From: Endomychus coccineus
Lineage: Eukaryota; Arthropoda; Insecta; Coleoptera; Endomychidae
Reading direction: 5' to 3'
DNA length: 64,000 nucleotides
Assembly: GCA_958510875.1 (NCBI GenBank)
Contig: OY294069.1
Coordinates: 177,488,868 to 177,552,867 of the forward strand
Notes under the pieces: generated by a model
What the model was told of the DNA's origin: nothing
The model's database searches: none
What the model saw: the letters and a program-made list of their open reading frames with translations, nothing else
Program-made: the position numbers and the translations under genes
Shown: piece by piece, positions 23,029-34,440 of the stretch
Position numbering within the stretch: the stretch's first letter is position 1
How the letters are laid out: each line of letters opens with the position of its first letter

Positions 23029-24062
23029 GTTATAAACAATGTATGAACAAGTTATTTATTAACAAATAGACCTTGGCCTTATGAGTTCAATTTTATTGTT
23101 AATATTGGCGAAAGTATACCCACAAATTTGTTAATTTGTTATAAGCAAATTATATTTATTAACAAATATACGAATTTGAATAAAATGTCGAGTTTGGTGT
23201 CTTTTCCGGCTTATTTTTGCCTTTTAATTACGATATTATTGTAATTGTAGTCGTTAAATGGATAAATAAAATTGTGAATTGTTATAAACAAGTTATTCGT
23301 CATTAAATGCACGAATTGTGCTAAAATTTCAGGTGTACAAGTCGTTTTCGTCCTATTTTAACGATCCATTTATGATTTTATTGTGAATTACTACTGAGAC
23401 ATAGATCGAATTGTAGATGTTTTTTGAATTAATCTATTAACAATCGAATAAATTGTTTAAAAAATATATATATTCATATGCATGTTACTAGAAAAATCTC
23501 AATTTTGAAACGAACAAATAAAAAATTTTATCAAAGAATTTGAGTGCAAGTGATTAAACGATGAATATTGAATAAGTTTCAGAGAAGCAATTCTTTACAG
23601 ACAAATTGTTGAAATAAAATTAATAAATAATATCCAGATACAAAATTATATTAATTATCCGCGTCACTATCATCAGAATCAAAATAAATATCATTAATAT
23701 CTTCTTCTATATTGTCATCGTCATCTTGTTCATTTGTACCATCGATTTCGTCTAGATCATGTTCAGGCGTATTGTCTAAAATTATTGCCACAATTGCCCA
23801 TAATTGTTGCATGCTGAAATGCAATCCATATTTTTAGCACGACATCCACACTTGCCGGTACCATTTTTTTTGCAAGAACAAAATACCGTATTCAAAATAT
23901 CTTCAGGAACTGCTTCTAGGTTCATTTCAACTATCTGTTAATAAATATAATTTTTTTATAACAAATTAACAAATTTGTGGGTATACATTCTTTGATATTC
24001 ATGATAAAATCGAACTCAGAAGACCAAGGTCCATTTGTTAATAAATGATTTGCTTATAAATT
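23029..24062. mobile_element. DNA element with about 125-bp terminal inverted repeats
   Basis: The left end (23,029-23,165) and the complement of the right end (23,941-24,062) align almost throughout. Shared blocks include TTATTTATTAACAAAT, GACCTTGG, TATACCCACAAATTTG and TTAATTTGTTATAA. The enclosed sequence carries one broken Cys-rich reading frame and no transposase that I recognise. Total length is about 1.03 kb. Terminal bases and target duplication could not be fixed by eye. The long inverted ends suggest a deleted DNA transposon of unassigned superfamily. Confidence 0.7.
23651..23925 (-). pseudogene. Cys-rich CXC-like protein fragment inside the inverted-repeat element
   Basis: From an ATG at 23925 the - strand reads MNLEAVPEDILNTVFCSCKK, then NGTGKCGCRAKNMDCISACN, and stops after GQLWQ. 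In the neighbouring frame it continues with PEHDLDEID, NEQDDDDNIEEDIND and YFDSDDSDADN to the stop at 23,651. A one-base shift near 23,795 therefore joins a tesmin/TSO1-like C-x-C-x4-G-x-C-x-C cluster to a strongly acidic tail. Similar Cys-rich ends occur on some insect transposon-encoded proteins (recalled, not checked). It is probably the C-terminus of a larger lost protein. Confidence 0.55.
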
Positions 24063-24300
24063 GTATTTGAAATTCAATTCCTATTACATTGTTATCTAAC
24101 GACGGAAATGGCTACCGCAATCAAAGTCAAGGCTTTTCCGAAATTTATCTCTGCCTAAACGCAAATTGCTATAGATTAAGAACAAATTAAAATACCTAGC
24201 GACATTCAATAATTACGTTTTCATTTATTTAAAATGAAATATCACAAAGTAACTGGTAATTAATTTATTTCTGTATCGATATAGTATCGTAATTATATTA

Positions 24301-24536
24301 TCATGTAACAGGGCATTTTTTAAGTAATACGAACGTGGCCAAATGGCCACGTAGTAGTCCGCCGTGGCCACGTAGTAATCATAATCTGGCCACAACCAAT
24401 TTTCGAAAATGCGTGAACAACACCTAACTGAAATAATGTCAGGAATTTTCTGAACATACATGATTTCCCCAGAATGTCAGAAATTTTTCTTTTGGCCACC
24501 TAGTGAAAAATCCTTAAAAAATGCCCTGTCATGTAA
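24301..24536. mobile_element. 220-bp MITE, hAT type, with perfect 8-bp target duplication
   Basis: The element spans 24,309-24,528. It starts CAGGGCATTTTTTAAG and ends with the exact complement CTTAAAAAATGCCCTG. Both sides are flanked by TCATGTAA (24,301-24,308 and 24,529-24,536). An 8-bp duplication with CAGGG termini is characteristic of the hAT superfamily. The interior carries repeated TGGCCACGTAGTA blocks and no transposase. The perfect duplication suggests recent insertion. Confidence 0.92.
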
Positions 24537-25119
24537 AGGTCCTTTTTTACTTCAATTCATCGCAAATGTTTTTAACAGATGTATGCGTTCCGAGACCCTC
24601 TGTATTGGAAACATGTTTTTAGAATTTGTGTAGAAACACTAACATGGCAGCATTATTCTTTGTTGATAATTAGAAGCAATTTGAGGTATAATAGTTCTTC
24701 AGATTTCCTGACTCTAAGAATGCAAGAAAGTGCTTTAGTTTGTCGGTCTCTGAGTCTGAATGCAATTTTTTGTATCTCTTATTTTTCGGAATTTTTCCAA
24801 CCAATATCAATATTCACTTACCAAGAATACGAATATTCTATCAGCTCAATGATGTTACAATTTACAATCAGAAAATCAATTTAACAATTTTAATACTCAT
24901 TGTTTTGGTTTTTTCCTATTTCTTAATCGAATAACTTATTAATACTATTAAATTTAGGAAACTACAAATGTTGACTTTCCTTACTGGCGGAAATACCACA
25001 TTTATCTCTTAAAATTTCTCACTTCAGTAGAAATTGATTCCTCCTAAATGATATCATAAGAAGATGAAATTATTTAGATTTATCATTGTAAATTTCTTGA
25101 AATGGACGTTTTAAAAACT

Positions 25120-25600
25120 GTTATTTATATTATTTATTTATTTATTTATACTTCAGAATGCAAACAAGCTAGTTTTACAGAATTACAATAACAGAAGAAA
25201 ATTCAATCATTTTAAATGCAATAGTTAGTAACAAAAGATATGAAATTTGAACAATAAAAATGAAAACAAGAATATTAACAATAATAAGAAGAAAGTAAAA
25301 TATCGAAGGGATCAGAGCTCCTTAGAGATGATATCTTAACATGGGCTTAATTCAAATAACTTGGAAACTGTTTCCCGAGATGAGTACCTATACTTCAAAC
25401 TATACAACCAGACATAAGTACATTTTTTTGCAACCATAATTTTTCGACATTGGTTCAATCTTATGACAAATCGCCATTTTTTTAATATTGCAACAACTGA
25501 ATAGAGCGAAATAACAATCAAATCCAGATTTTCAAAAGATCTTAAAAAGTAGAAAAACACTTCATGTGCTTTCATTTTTATCAAGCAATACTTTAAATCA
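25120..25600 (-). pseudogene. Possible non-LTR retrotransposon 3' end
   Basis: On the - strand the sequence ends near 25,125 in repeated AAATAAATAAAT, the tail type seen in Jockey-like elements, and an 82-codon open frame (25,584-25,336) precedes it. The frame itself has no motif I can name, so the call rests on the tail alone. Confidence 0.3.
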
Positions 25601-26002
25601 TTTATTTCAGAAATATTTCCAATTTAATAACAAAAAGGGATAATTAGAAATTGTTTTATTATTAACTAGATAGTAGTTGAAAAATTACAGTAAGGCAAAA
25701 GATTATACAAAAATAATGCAACATAAGACAATTATAGAGGTGAAATATTCTTTTTTCACGACTAACTAGTTATGATAAGTTAATTTTAGAAAATCTCTTT
25801 TTGTAATTAAATTGGAGATATGTCAGAAACTAATAATTTCAGATATGGGGAAGTTCCCAATAAAAATTAAAGCATATAAGATCTCTTTTGCCTTTTTGGA
25901 TTAAAATACAGTAGGATTCATTTAAAAGAATGAGAAAATCAGGAGGACTTTTGACCCGTCCTCTATTCAGCTATTGCCAAATCAAAATTGTAACACATTG
26001 TA

Positions 26003-26744
26003 CAATTTCGATTATCCGTGTTTCTGTTCGTTTCGGTGACGTAGGCATTTTAAATTAAAATTAATGCGATTTGTCCTTGATAAAATTAGTTTTAAGAATT
26101 CCCATTTTTAGACAGTGACTAATTTTCTAAGTTTCTGTTTCATGTACTGTATGGCCATAGATTCTTTTTTGAATCTAAACAACATAATGATGATGCTCGT
26201 AATACCGAAACCTACGTAAAGACGAAAATAATAAGCATATGTGTTAGTGTGAGATATTTCCCGAGAATTTATATATAATTCATACCTGGGTCAAGAATCA
26301 TTATTAAAAATAGTTACATATAGTGTGACCAAAATTGAGAATTTATCTAAGGATGGTAGAAATATAAAGTTTTCAATTTCGATTATCCGTGTTTCTGTTC
26401 GTTTCGGTGACGTAGGCATTTTAAATTAAAATTAATGCGATTTGTCCTTGATAAAATTAGTTTTAAGAATTCCCATTTTTAGACAGTGACTAATTTTCTA
26501 AGTTTCTGTTTCATGTACTGTATGGCCATAGATTCTTTTTTGAATCTAAACAACATAATGATGATGCTCGTAATACCGAAACCTACGTAAAGACGAAAAT
26601 AATAAGCATATGTGTTAGTGTGAGATATTTCCCGAGAATTTATATATAATTCATACCTGGGTCAAGAATCATTATTAAAAATAGTTACATATAGTGTGAC
26701 CAAAATTGAGAATTTATCTAAGGATGGTAGAAATATAAAGTTTT
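26003..26744. repeat. 371-bp tandem duplication of PLE-derived sequence
   Basis: 26,003-26,373 and 26,374-26,744 read as identical by eye, starting CAATTTCGATTATCCGTG and ending GAAATATAAAGTTTTCA. The unit includes PLE terminal features: the complement of AAACGAACAGAAACACGG, then ACCGAAACCTACGTAAAGAC and TTTCCCGAGAATTTATATA. Lack of divergence means the duplication is very recent, or that the assembly duplicated it. Confidence 0.9.
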
Positions 26745-26834
26745 CAAATTAAATAATTTAAACGTAGTAATTTATTTTATGAGAATTATATAATTATAAA
26801 CAAGCAGAACGTCTCTGTTTTTCTCTAATAGTTA

Positions 26835-27240
26835 TCGTAATATTTTAGGAGCAGTAGAATTAGTGAAACTTATTCAACGGGCTAGTAATGTAGTTTTAAA
26901 TGATCAAATAGATATTTATAATTCACCAATTATTATTAATAATTTTGTCAATCATCACAATAAATGACATTGCTAGTCTATTTCCACATCTCTAATCTCA
27001 CAATACATACTTTGTTATTTAAGGAATTAAATATTCGTTATATTCAGTGTTTAGCAAGGGCGGTGATAAGTTTTTGTTTCTTGTACCATACTTATGGCCA
27101 TACATTCTTTTTTGAATCTAAATAACTTTGGTCGTGTGACCGAAACGTATGTGAAGACGAAAATAATAAGCATGTGTGTTAGTGTGACCTATTTCTCTAG
27201 AATTTATATATAATTCCTACCTAGGTCAAGAATCATTATA
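26835..27240 (+). pseudogene. PLE C-terminal scrap and terminal sequence
   Basis: 26,880-26,967 encodes SNVVLNDQIDIYNSPIIINN, then FVNHHNK and a stop, close to the C-terminus of the PLE ORF at 12,921 (VILNDQIDTYNSP). It is followed by GACCGAAACGTATGTGAAGAC near 27,145 and TCTAGAATTTATATATAATT, a diverged third copy of the terminal sequence duplicated just upstream. It lies 265 bp before the gene B acceptor. Confidence 0.65.
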
Positions 27241-27504
27241 GATTTGAGTTTTAATGAAAAGTTCTATCAAATCGACTACCCGATTATCTTATCGGTTATT
27301 AAAATTTTGTATCATTATTTATTTCCAAAAGCGAGGAATCGACAAAATATGCAATGGCGTAGAATTTTGCTATTGATTTTTTACAGAAAAATTATCTGTT
27401 GCCCTTCGCTTGTTATAACGCACTGCATACCAGAACTAAGTCTAATTTCGATAAGTGAAAAGACAGTAATCAGTGTTAAAACTAATTACTTTTATTCGTT
27501 CCAG

Positions 27505-28853
27505 CTGCCTCGTCTGTGATAGTCTGTGGTCTGAGCTATGGATGGACCTCCCCCTACCTACCCAAATTGATGAGCAATACGTCAACAATTCCAACAAACA
27601 GCGACGAAGGATCCTGGTGTGCCGTGCTGCCTCTCCTAGGAGCCCCCGTAGGAGCTTTAATAGGTGCTTTAACCATTGACAGAATCGGAAGAAAAAATGT
27701 CATCCTAATAAGTGGTCCATTTTTGGCCGTTCTCTATCTCTCGTTAGCTTACGCCCCATCCATATGGATCATAACCTCAATCAGAATTTTCGTAGGCATC
27801 GTAGATGGCGCTTTATGGACAGTACTACCAACGTATATCGCCGAAATATGTGAACCACAACGTAGAGGACTCCTCACTTCATCCATAGCCATATCAGGTT
27901 CGCTAGGTACTTTATTTATTAACATCATAGGTCCGTACACGTCCATATACACGTCATCGCTCATTTGCGCGGCAATTCCAGTGATACAGTTCCTGATTTT
28001 CCTGACGATGCCGGAAACGCCGTATTATCATCTGAAAAAATCTCGAACGAAAGAAGCGAAAAAAACTCTGCAAATTCTTCGCGGTACCGAAGATGTACAA
28101 AAAGAATTCGACGAGCTTTACGACGCTATTAAACGACAAGAGGGTACCGAAGTGGCGAAATTCACCGACCTCTTCACCGTCCCAAGCAACCGAATGGCTT
28201 GTTTGATATTTGCCATCACCTGCACTGCCACCAAGTTCAGCGGCAAATCTCCAATACTGTTCTTCACCTCTCAGATTTTCCACGATTCTGGAAGCAGTGT
28301 AGATCCTACTTTATCAGTAATTATATACAATTCGGTCGAACTCGTTATGACCATAGTGACCATTTGCTTTATAGACAAGTTTGGTAAACGTACGTTAATC
28401 TTAACCTCCACTGGAGGCTGTGTGATAGCTGTGTTAGTGTTGGCTCTTCATCTGATGCTCAGAGAATATCCTCAATATTATACGGACAGTTTGGGCTGGC
28501 TTCCCATCGTGTGCTTAGTATCCTACAATATTCTATTCAGCATTGGTTTGTCTTTCGCCTTCGTTACAATATTAGGTGAGATGTTTCCGACGAGTGTGAA
28601 AGGAGCTGCGCTTGGTGCCGCCGAAACTTTTGCATCGTGTTCTACAGCTTTGGCGGGGAAATTCTTCCAGCTGACCAAAGACGCTTACGGAATGCACGTT
28701 CCGTTCTTCACTTTTGCCGCTGTATCGGCTGTTATGTTTGGGTTGATGTTCAAAATGCTCCCCGAAACGAAAGGAAAAACATTGGAAGAAATTCAACTTT
28801 TCCTCATTGCCCAAACTAACAGCTCCGATGCGAAAAAGAAGGTAGAAGCCTAA
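27505..28853 (+). CDS. Tret1-like sugar transporter, gene B, main (3') coding exon
   Basis: MFS sugar porter of the facilitated trehalose transporter type, paralogous to gene A and plainly from the same duplication. The acceptor is TTCGTTCCAG ending at 27,504. In phase 1 the exon reads A-ASSVIVCGLSYGWTSPYLP (TM1), DRIGRKN (loop 2-3), WTVLPTYIAEI (TM4), PETPYYHLKKSR after TM6, RQEGTEVAKFTDLF, DKFGKR (loop 8-9), and PETKGKTLEEIQLFLIAQ near the C-terminus, ending with a charged KKKVEA tail. There are 448 complete codons and no frameshift. With any of the four upstream first exons the protein is about 466-470 residues, a normal length for the family. Swapping first exons changes only the cytosolic N-terminus before TM1. 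No clear AATAAA was found within 300 bp of the stop. Confidence 0.93.
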
Positions 28854-29257
28854 CAGCAGCTCAAACAGTACAATTTTTTTAGAAACACGACAGATCTCAT
28901 GTTCAAGGATTTTAAAGACGTAGGTTTATTGAATGAATTAGTAAGACAACGGGAAGTGATGGAACCTGCTTAAATATCCATCACAACTTACAGTTAATGT
29001 GTCACTTTTTTGACAGTAGATAACTGGAAGGATCTATATTGTTTGAGATCCGAAAATGCAACTACAAATATAAACTTCGATAGTTAGTTTATAATATTGA
29101 CTCTAAAGCTATTAAATATATTTTATAGTTCTTTCAATATGCAGTTTAATTTTACATTGCTCCCAATATAGTGTACATTTTATTGAAACTGCTAACTGAA
29201 TACTACAGGACGTTCTGAATACGAATGAGTCCACTAGAATTCGTAAAAATCAATTTG

Positions 29258-29735
29258 AGAATCAGTCCAGGCAATGAAACCGGAAAATAAAAAAAAATAT
29301 AGTAAACTAGAATTTCAAAATTTTTTTTGCATTTTGTTCCCTATACCCCATAGATCATTCATGACTATCAAGATCGAGGGGGTCGACCTTTCTACCCCCT
29401 CCCCAAAACGGGGTTTCAACCCCTCAGACGAGCATTCTTATAAAAACAATCCAAAGGTTTAGAAAATTAATGAATAAAGAGCCGAAAATGATCCCTAGTA
29501 TGTTTTTTGGGTCGCTGATCACGATTCCGCAGTTAGTTTTTTCGGAAAACTCCTTCCACATGGGAAATTCGGAAAATTTATATATAATTTATAATTTTGT
29601 TGCAAAAATTACCTTTAGCAGGTTTTATGGGTCGCTGATCACGATTCCGCTGTTATTTTTTCCAAAAAAACTCTCTCCAGATGGAATATTCGTGAAATTT
29701 GAGATTTTCCTGAGACGGTTATGAATAATAAAGTA
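29258..29735. repeat. Half of a foldback-type repeat, with internal about 120-bp duplication
   Basis: It begins CAGTCCAGGCAATGAAACCG and GGAAAATAAAA, nearly the same end as the 15.7-kb foldback (AGTCCAGGCTATGAACCGG). TTTGGGTCGCTGATCACGAT at about 29,506 recurs as TATGGGTCGCTGATCACGAT at about 29,626, each followed by TTCCGC, so a block of about 120 bp is tandemly doubled. No inverted second half was found; this is one arm only. Confidence 0.65.
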
Positions 29736-29956
29736 CAATTTTGTTACAAAAATGACCATGAGTACAAGAACTTACACGTAAGACCACGGGGGAGGTTGTG
29801 TGGTTAGGCAAATTTAATTTGTGTAGTTCATTTATAAGCGCCAATTAGTGTGAGGGTGTTATTCCAACATGAAAACATAATGTGACATAATGTATTAAGA
29901 ATTCTCTAAGCTAATACTCGCTAAACCTATACCGCACGTTGTTGAAAATATTTAAC

Positions 29957-30143
29957 TTAAAAAGTACAGATTATGAATTCGTATTATATTTGCTGTAGAA
30001 TACCACGGAAAACTAATAACCTAGAAACTGAACATTGTGTAATTCAAAATACTACTGTCAAACTGAGATTTGATTAGTATTCGAGTTCGTTTCTCATGGA
30101 CTTCTACAGCAAAAAATACAAATTCATAATCCGTACTTTGTAA
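29957..30143. repeat. Small palindromic (MITE-like) repeat
   Basis: AAAGTACAGATTATGAATTC with TTTGCTGTAGAA at 29,959-30,001 is matched in inverse by TTCTACAGC, AAATTCATAATCCGTACTTT at 30,102-30,139. The spacer is about 100 bp. No target duplication was identified. Confidence 0.6.
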
Positions 30144-30949
30144 GCGGAATATTTCAATAGGAATTGGTTGGTAAAATTTAATGAACAGTAGGAAGTTTTT
30201 TCAACTTCGTTTTAATATACAGGATAATCCATTTGAATTTGAGTTGAGTAATCTACATAAGTTCTCAATATGAGGTATCATTGATTGTTCCTTCAGTCGA
30301 CAGTTTCATCTCCATTATTTACTCGACTGTTTTCTGGGTATTTAGGATCTTGTATGATTTTTTATTGTTTCATCGAGATAGAAGTTCATCGAACTGTATT
30401 TTTTTTTCTTTTCACCATAATTGAGTAAATTTTCTCAGCAATAATGCCCAAAAGTGTGAGTGAAACAACTAATATTTGAATTAGAATAAATCGAATTTGA
30501 ATAACCATGAGCACACGTAGACTCTCTGAGTTGGAGAATAGTCTGAATAAATCAGCAGATATAAGAATGTGGATGTTCATAATACGACCAAAATTGCTCC
30601 GCATTCCAGACAATGCGCGAATATCATTTATTTGTTCAATTTATGAAGCGAAAACTGTCATGTGTCAAACAATAGCGTGCCATTATTAACGAAAACAACA
30701 AAGGAATAACACTCTTCTGAAATATGGGATAAAAGTTTCCCACTTCTCGAAATAAATCTCCAATTTGCAAGCTTTCGGTCAACTAAGCGATAATCCACAA
30801 GCTTATACAGGATTTAAAGTTTAAACCAGAAGTTGACGTGTACATTAATTCGAAGATTATCAGATTTCCACTAATTCCATACATTCTCTATGGGCACCAG
30901 CAATGACAACAGTCAAAGCTGCTTAGATTACTTAGAATATGTATATGGT

Positions 30950-31430
30950 TTCGAAATTTACATGGTGTAAATACGATTTGAATCTAGGCCGCCAGATAGG
31001 CATATGATCAGTAGACTATTTCATTGTAGTAGATTTGTGGTTCGTGAGGAACTCAGAATATTGCTGAAGCTAGCTTCCATAACACGGGAAGCCATTCTAC
31101 TTCGTCGAAGTATCGATGAGGGATGCCAAGGCATTCCAACAGGATGTGGGACACCGTTCTTACCACCTTTCGACATGTCCTACATATAGAGTCAACTCCT
31201 ATGCCTATAAGATGCAAGTGTCGATTGATAGTACAGTGTCCCATGAGTATTTCTGGTATCTCCCTAAGGTCCCTACTATTAGGAGACATGAGTTTCCTTG
31301 AGAGCATAGGTGTATGCCCTTTGATGGACAGCTTAGCCTGCCACATGCTGCATGAGTTTCGGCACAAGTCATATCACCCCGAAGAGCGAGGTCTCCTGAA
31401 GTTGATATTTATTCGGAATAAGTAATTAAC
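30950..31430 (-). pseudogene. Non-LTR retrotransposon RNase H/C-terminal region
   Basis: The - strand frame 31,367-31,053 gives QAKLSIKGHTPMLSRK, then LREIPEILMGHCTINRHLHL and IGIGVDSICRTCRKVVRTVS with HILLECLGI. This is the L-TGH-x-LN-HL...CR-C...E-HIL-ECP end of R1/LOA-type polyproteins. It is the same domain as 7860-8232 but a different copy and strand. Sequence before and after is broken. Confidence 0.75.
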
Positions 31431-31763
31431 TTATTAACTAACAAACATACATATGACACAAAACGTTAGTAGGCCCAACATAAGCATTCACAACACGTCT
31501 ATCAGTGGCAGACAGCTGCTTCGCTCTCCTCACTAACTCGTCAGTGGCATAAGGCAGACGTGAAATCACTGATCAACTATGTCCAACAGTGATATAATTA
31601 CCAACTTCAAAAAAGTTTGGCGAACATAGATGTTCCAGCGCCATCTGTCGCAAAGCAGATGTGCCACTGAGAATCCAATTCACAATATCACGCATTGATA
31701 ATACAGTTCTCTTCAAAGAATCGGCGGGGAAAGAGTTGGAAATACTATCGTCGACATCCAGAA

Positions 31764-32560
31764 CAATGTATAATAATAATGTTTATTTATTGCATTAACA
31801 GTGGGACATAAAAACGCATGGACAAATGATTATGCTATAAATTATCAATAATCACACGAAAGATTTGTTAGTCGCTTGTATGTGATAAAGAAATGATAAT
31901 GAAAAGTATGCTAGAACATATTATATATAGTTAGGTGAGTTTCCATAATACAATATAATTATAATATATGATAGAAATTAATACCAGACAAAATACGTAT
32001 TGAATAGATAATAAATAAAATTGGTCCTGAGATTGAGCCTTGAGGTACTCCTTCATACAATTTTTCGCTTTCCGCTAACAGTACCGTTTGGTAATTTAAC
32101 GTATTGTGAACGTCCACTCAGATACGTTCTGAAAACATGGTTGGCATTATCACGAATACCATATCTATACATTTAATAGAGAAGAATTTCATGGTCAACA
32201 CAATCGAAAGCTTCATTAAAATCAACGAATATTCCCAAAGCAATCAGATTTTTATCAATAGAAACAGTTACATCCAAAAGAAAATCACAGAGAGCTGTTT
32301 CAACTGATTTGTTTTTTGTGAATCCATGTTGGGCAGGATTTTTAATTATATATTTAGGTAAAAATTGATTTATTTTTCCGTAGATAGCATATTCGTAGAT
32401 TTTAGAAAAGCTGAATAAAATGCTGATAGGACTGTCATTGGATGCGTCTGTCGGATCACCTTTTTTTAAGAATGGCATGACCATTGCAAGTTTTAGCTTT
32501 GAAGGAAATATTGCGTTGTTGAGTGTGCAATTTATAAGGAACATCAAATACTTTTCTTAT
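31764..32560 (-). pseudogene. Jockey-like reverse transcriptase fragment
   Basis: The - strand 32,547-32,173 encodes NCTLNNAIFPSKLKLAMVMP, LKKGDPTDASNDSPISIL, then KIYEYAIYGKINQFL, QHGFTKNKSVETALCDFL and VDFNEAFDCVDHEILL. These are RT blocks 1 to A, with FDFNEAFD as motif A. It continues in another frame at 32,170-32,030 with YGIRDNANHVFRTYLSGRSQ and the GVPQGSISGP block (motif B, broken by a shift). The 3' end at about 31,770-31,790 has an ATAAATAAACATTATTATTA tail. Confidence 0.75.
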
Positions 32561-33567
32561 TTTATTTGTTCTAAATGATATATCACAAAATAACGGGACA
32601 CTCAATTCAATAATATTTCAAACTCGATGAATAAGCCTGCGTTCATATTAGTTCAGGCAATGAAAAAGTCAGAAATTTATGCGAGATCACAATTTTAATA
32701 ATCTCATTCAATATGCAATTCATGTTCGGTTTTATTGCAGTCCTCCCCATAAAAGAATGTCGTTAATTCCATACTTCGCTGAGCACCGATCGAAGGGATT
32801 TCATTTCTCTATTCTTTAATATGTTGTTATCTATCTAAAAAAAATTGACGTATCTTTTGAAGAAAACACGGCTTCCATAGAATACTAAACGGAAGTGGTG
32901 GGATCGTTGTAACACTTTCTTTCAAGCTCGTCTGATATAAAGTTGACTGCGATAATGGTTTGTGAAGTTTAATATATTTTAACGTTGAATACACGAACGA
33001 GGATAGCGAAATAATTGGCAAACGAATGGATTCACCAATTTATTAGTTCATGCGGTTTTTACGCAGCTGAATGTAGCCCGTACTTCCTGTTATTTCGTAG
33101 TAATCGATATCAAACAGGAACGTTACTATAAATCATATCTCCATTGATATCAGTTAAGTACGTATAATCAACTACGTTACACTTGTAGCAATACCCAGAC
33201 ATAGTTGAACTTGAACCATTCACAAACAAAATCATTCAACTAAAGCGGCTAACGATAAATGAAAAAGCGATGGATAAATTAGTTTGCTCATTTGATGAAA
33301 CAAAATTGATTTTCCTGATACTCACATTGTCACCTGTAGTGCCGGTCATTTTTGCAGGGGACAAGTTCAATACGTTTTTGGAATATTCCCATATGTTTTC
33401 GATGATGATAAATTCAAATCCTACATTACTTTCAACCTTAGATCATGATTAACCAAGATACAGAGTGTCGAAACCCTGAATCCTGCTCATCCCATAAACA
33501 ACATTATACATGAATTGAATCCTTAATAATTGTATCAGCGTCCGTCTGAGATCCTACTGAATCAATT

Positions 33568-33954
33568 TTAGCGATTCTCCCGCAAGGCTAAGACATACCG
33601 ACCCACTGGCTGAGACCAGCAAACCGATACGCAGAACTCGTAGTCACTGTTTTGATGTGAAGTTGTGGCATTGTGGCATATACATCCAATGCAAAACCTG
33701 CGGCTGGCGACACCATGCTTTTGCAAAGGCTCTCGTGGTGCATGCCCAAAAATATGTACGACCTTTTTCACTGGAGTTTCCAGGTGCATTTTCCAACTCA
33801 GCTTAGAGTCGAAGATGACTTCGAGGTTCTTCACTGAGCCTGTCGCGTACAAGGTCCTTCCTGACAGACGAATCTCTGGTAGAGGTCCTGATCTCCATTC
33901 TTCTGTTTTATCAGGATTCATCATCAGTCTCCCGGCCTGACACCAACAACCCAC
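33568..33954 (-). pseudogene. Non-LTR reverse transcriptase palm/thumb fragment
   Basis: The 128-codon - strand frame contains LMMNPDKTEEWRSGPLPEIR, then LSGRTLYATGSVKNLEVIFD and SKLSWKMHLETPVKK. This matches the VNPDKTELVLF...VKYLGVILDSKLNWK segment just after the YADD motif in R1/LOA-like elements. YADD itself is missing, and the last 40 codons are scrambled. Confidence 0.7.
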
Positions 33955-33959
33955 GAAAA

Positions 33960-34440
33960 GTCATGACGACAATTTTTTAGGATACACATGGTATCGTTCT
34001 TATCGATTACCTTGAAATGGGCAAAACGATCACCGGCGTATATTCTGCAGAGTTGTTTGATCGATTCGACGCCGATTTAAAGTGAAAGCGGCCGCATTTG
34101 GCAAATAAATAAGAGCTCTTCTACCAGGACAATGCCCCGGCGCAAAGATTGGCAGTCGCAATGGAAAAATTGCATGAATTGCGCTACGAATTGGTTCGTC
34201 ATCCACCATATTCTCCAGATTTTTCTCTGCAATTTTTATATATTTCTCAACTTGAAGAAATGGCTCCAACGATAAGTTCATCGTTGAAACAAACGCCTAT
34301 TTTGAAGGATTGCCGAAATCATAGAAACGTGGAAAGGATAGAAAAATTAGAAAAACGTTGAACGAAGTGTTATCGGGCTACACGTAGATTATGTTGAGGA
34401 GAAATAAAATTGGTTCCCATCAAATAAATCACTTCTTGTT
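33960..34440 (+). pseudogene. mariner transposase fragment
   Basis: The + strand in broken frames gives IVLIDYLEMGKTITGVYSAE, LFDRFDADLK, a stop, KRPHLANK, LFYQDNAPAQRLAVAMEK and LHELRYELVRHPPYSPDF. This is the mariner catalytic C-terminal half: the second catalytic Asp is in QDNAP, and the HPPYSPD block follows. The third catalytic Asp region is degraded (LQFLYISQLEEM for APCDYFLFPNLK). Stops within the frame show it is dead. Confidence 0.85.

Noticed and set aside
34030..34281. - strand 83-codon frame
   Set aside because: Shadow of the mariner transposase relic on the + strand.
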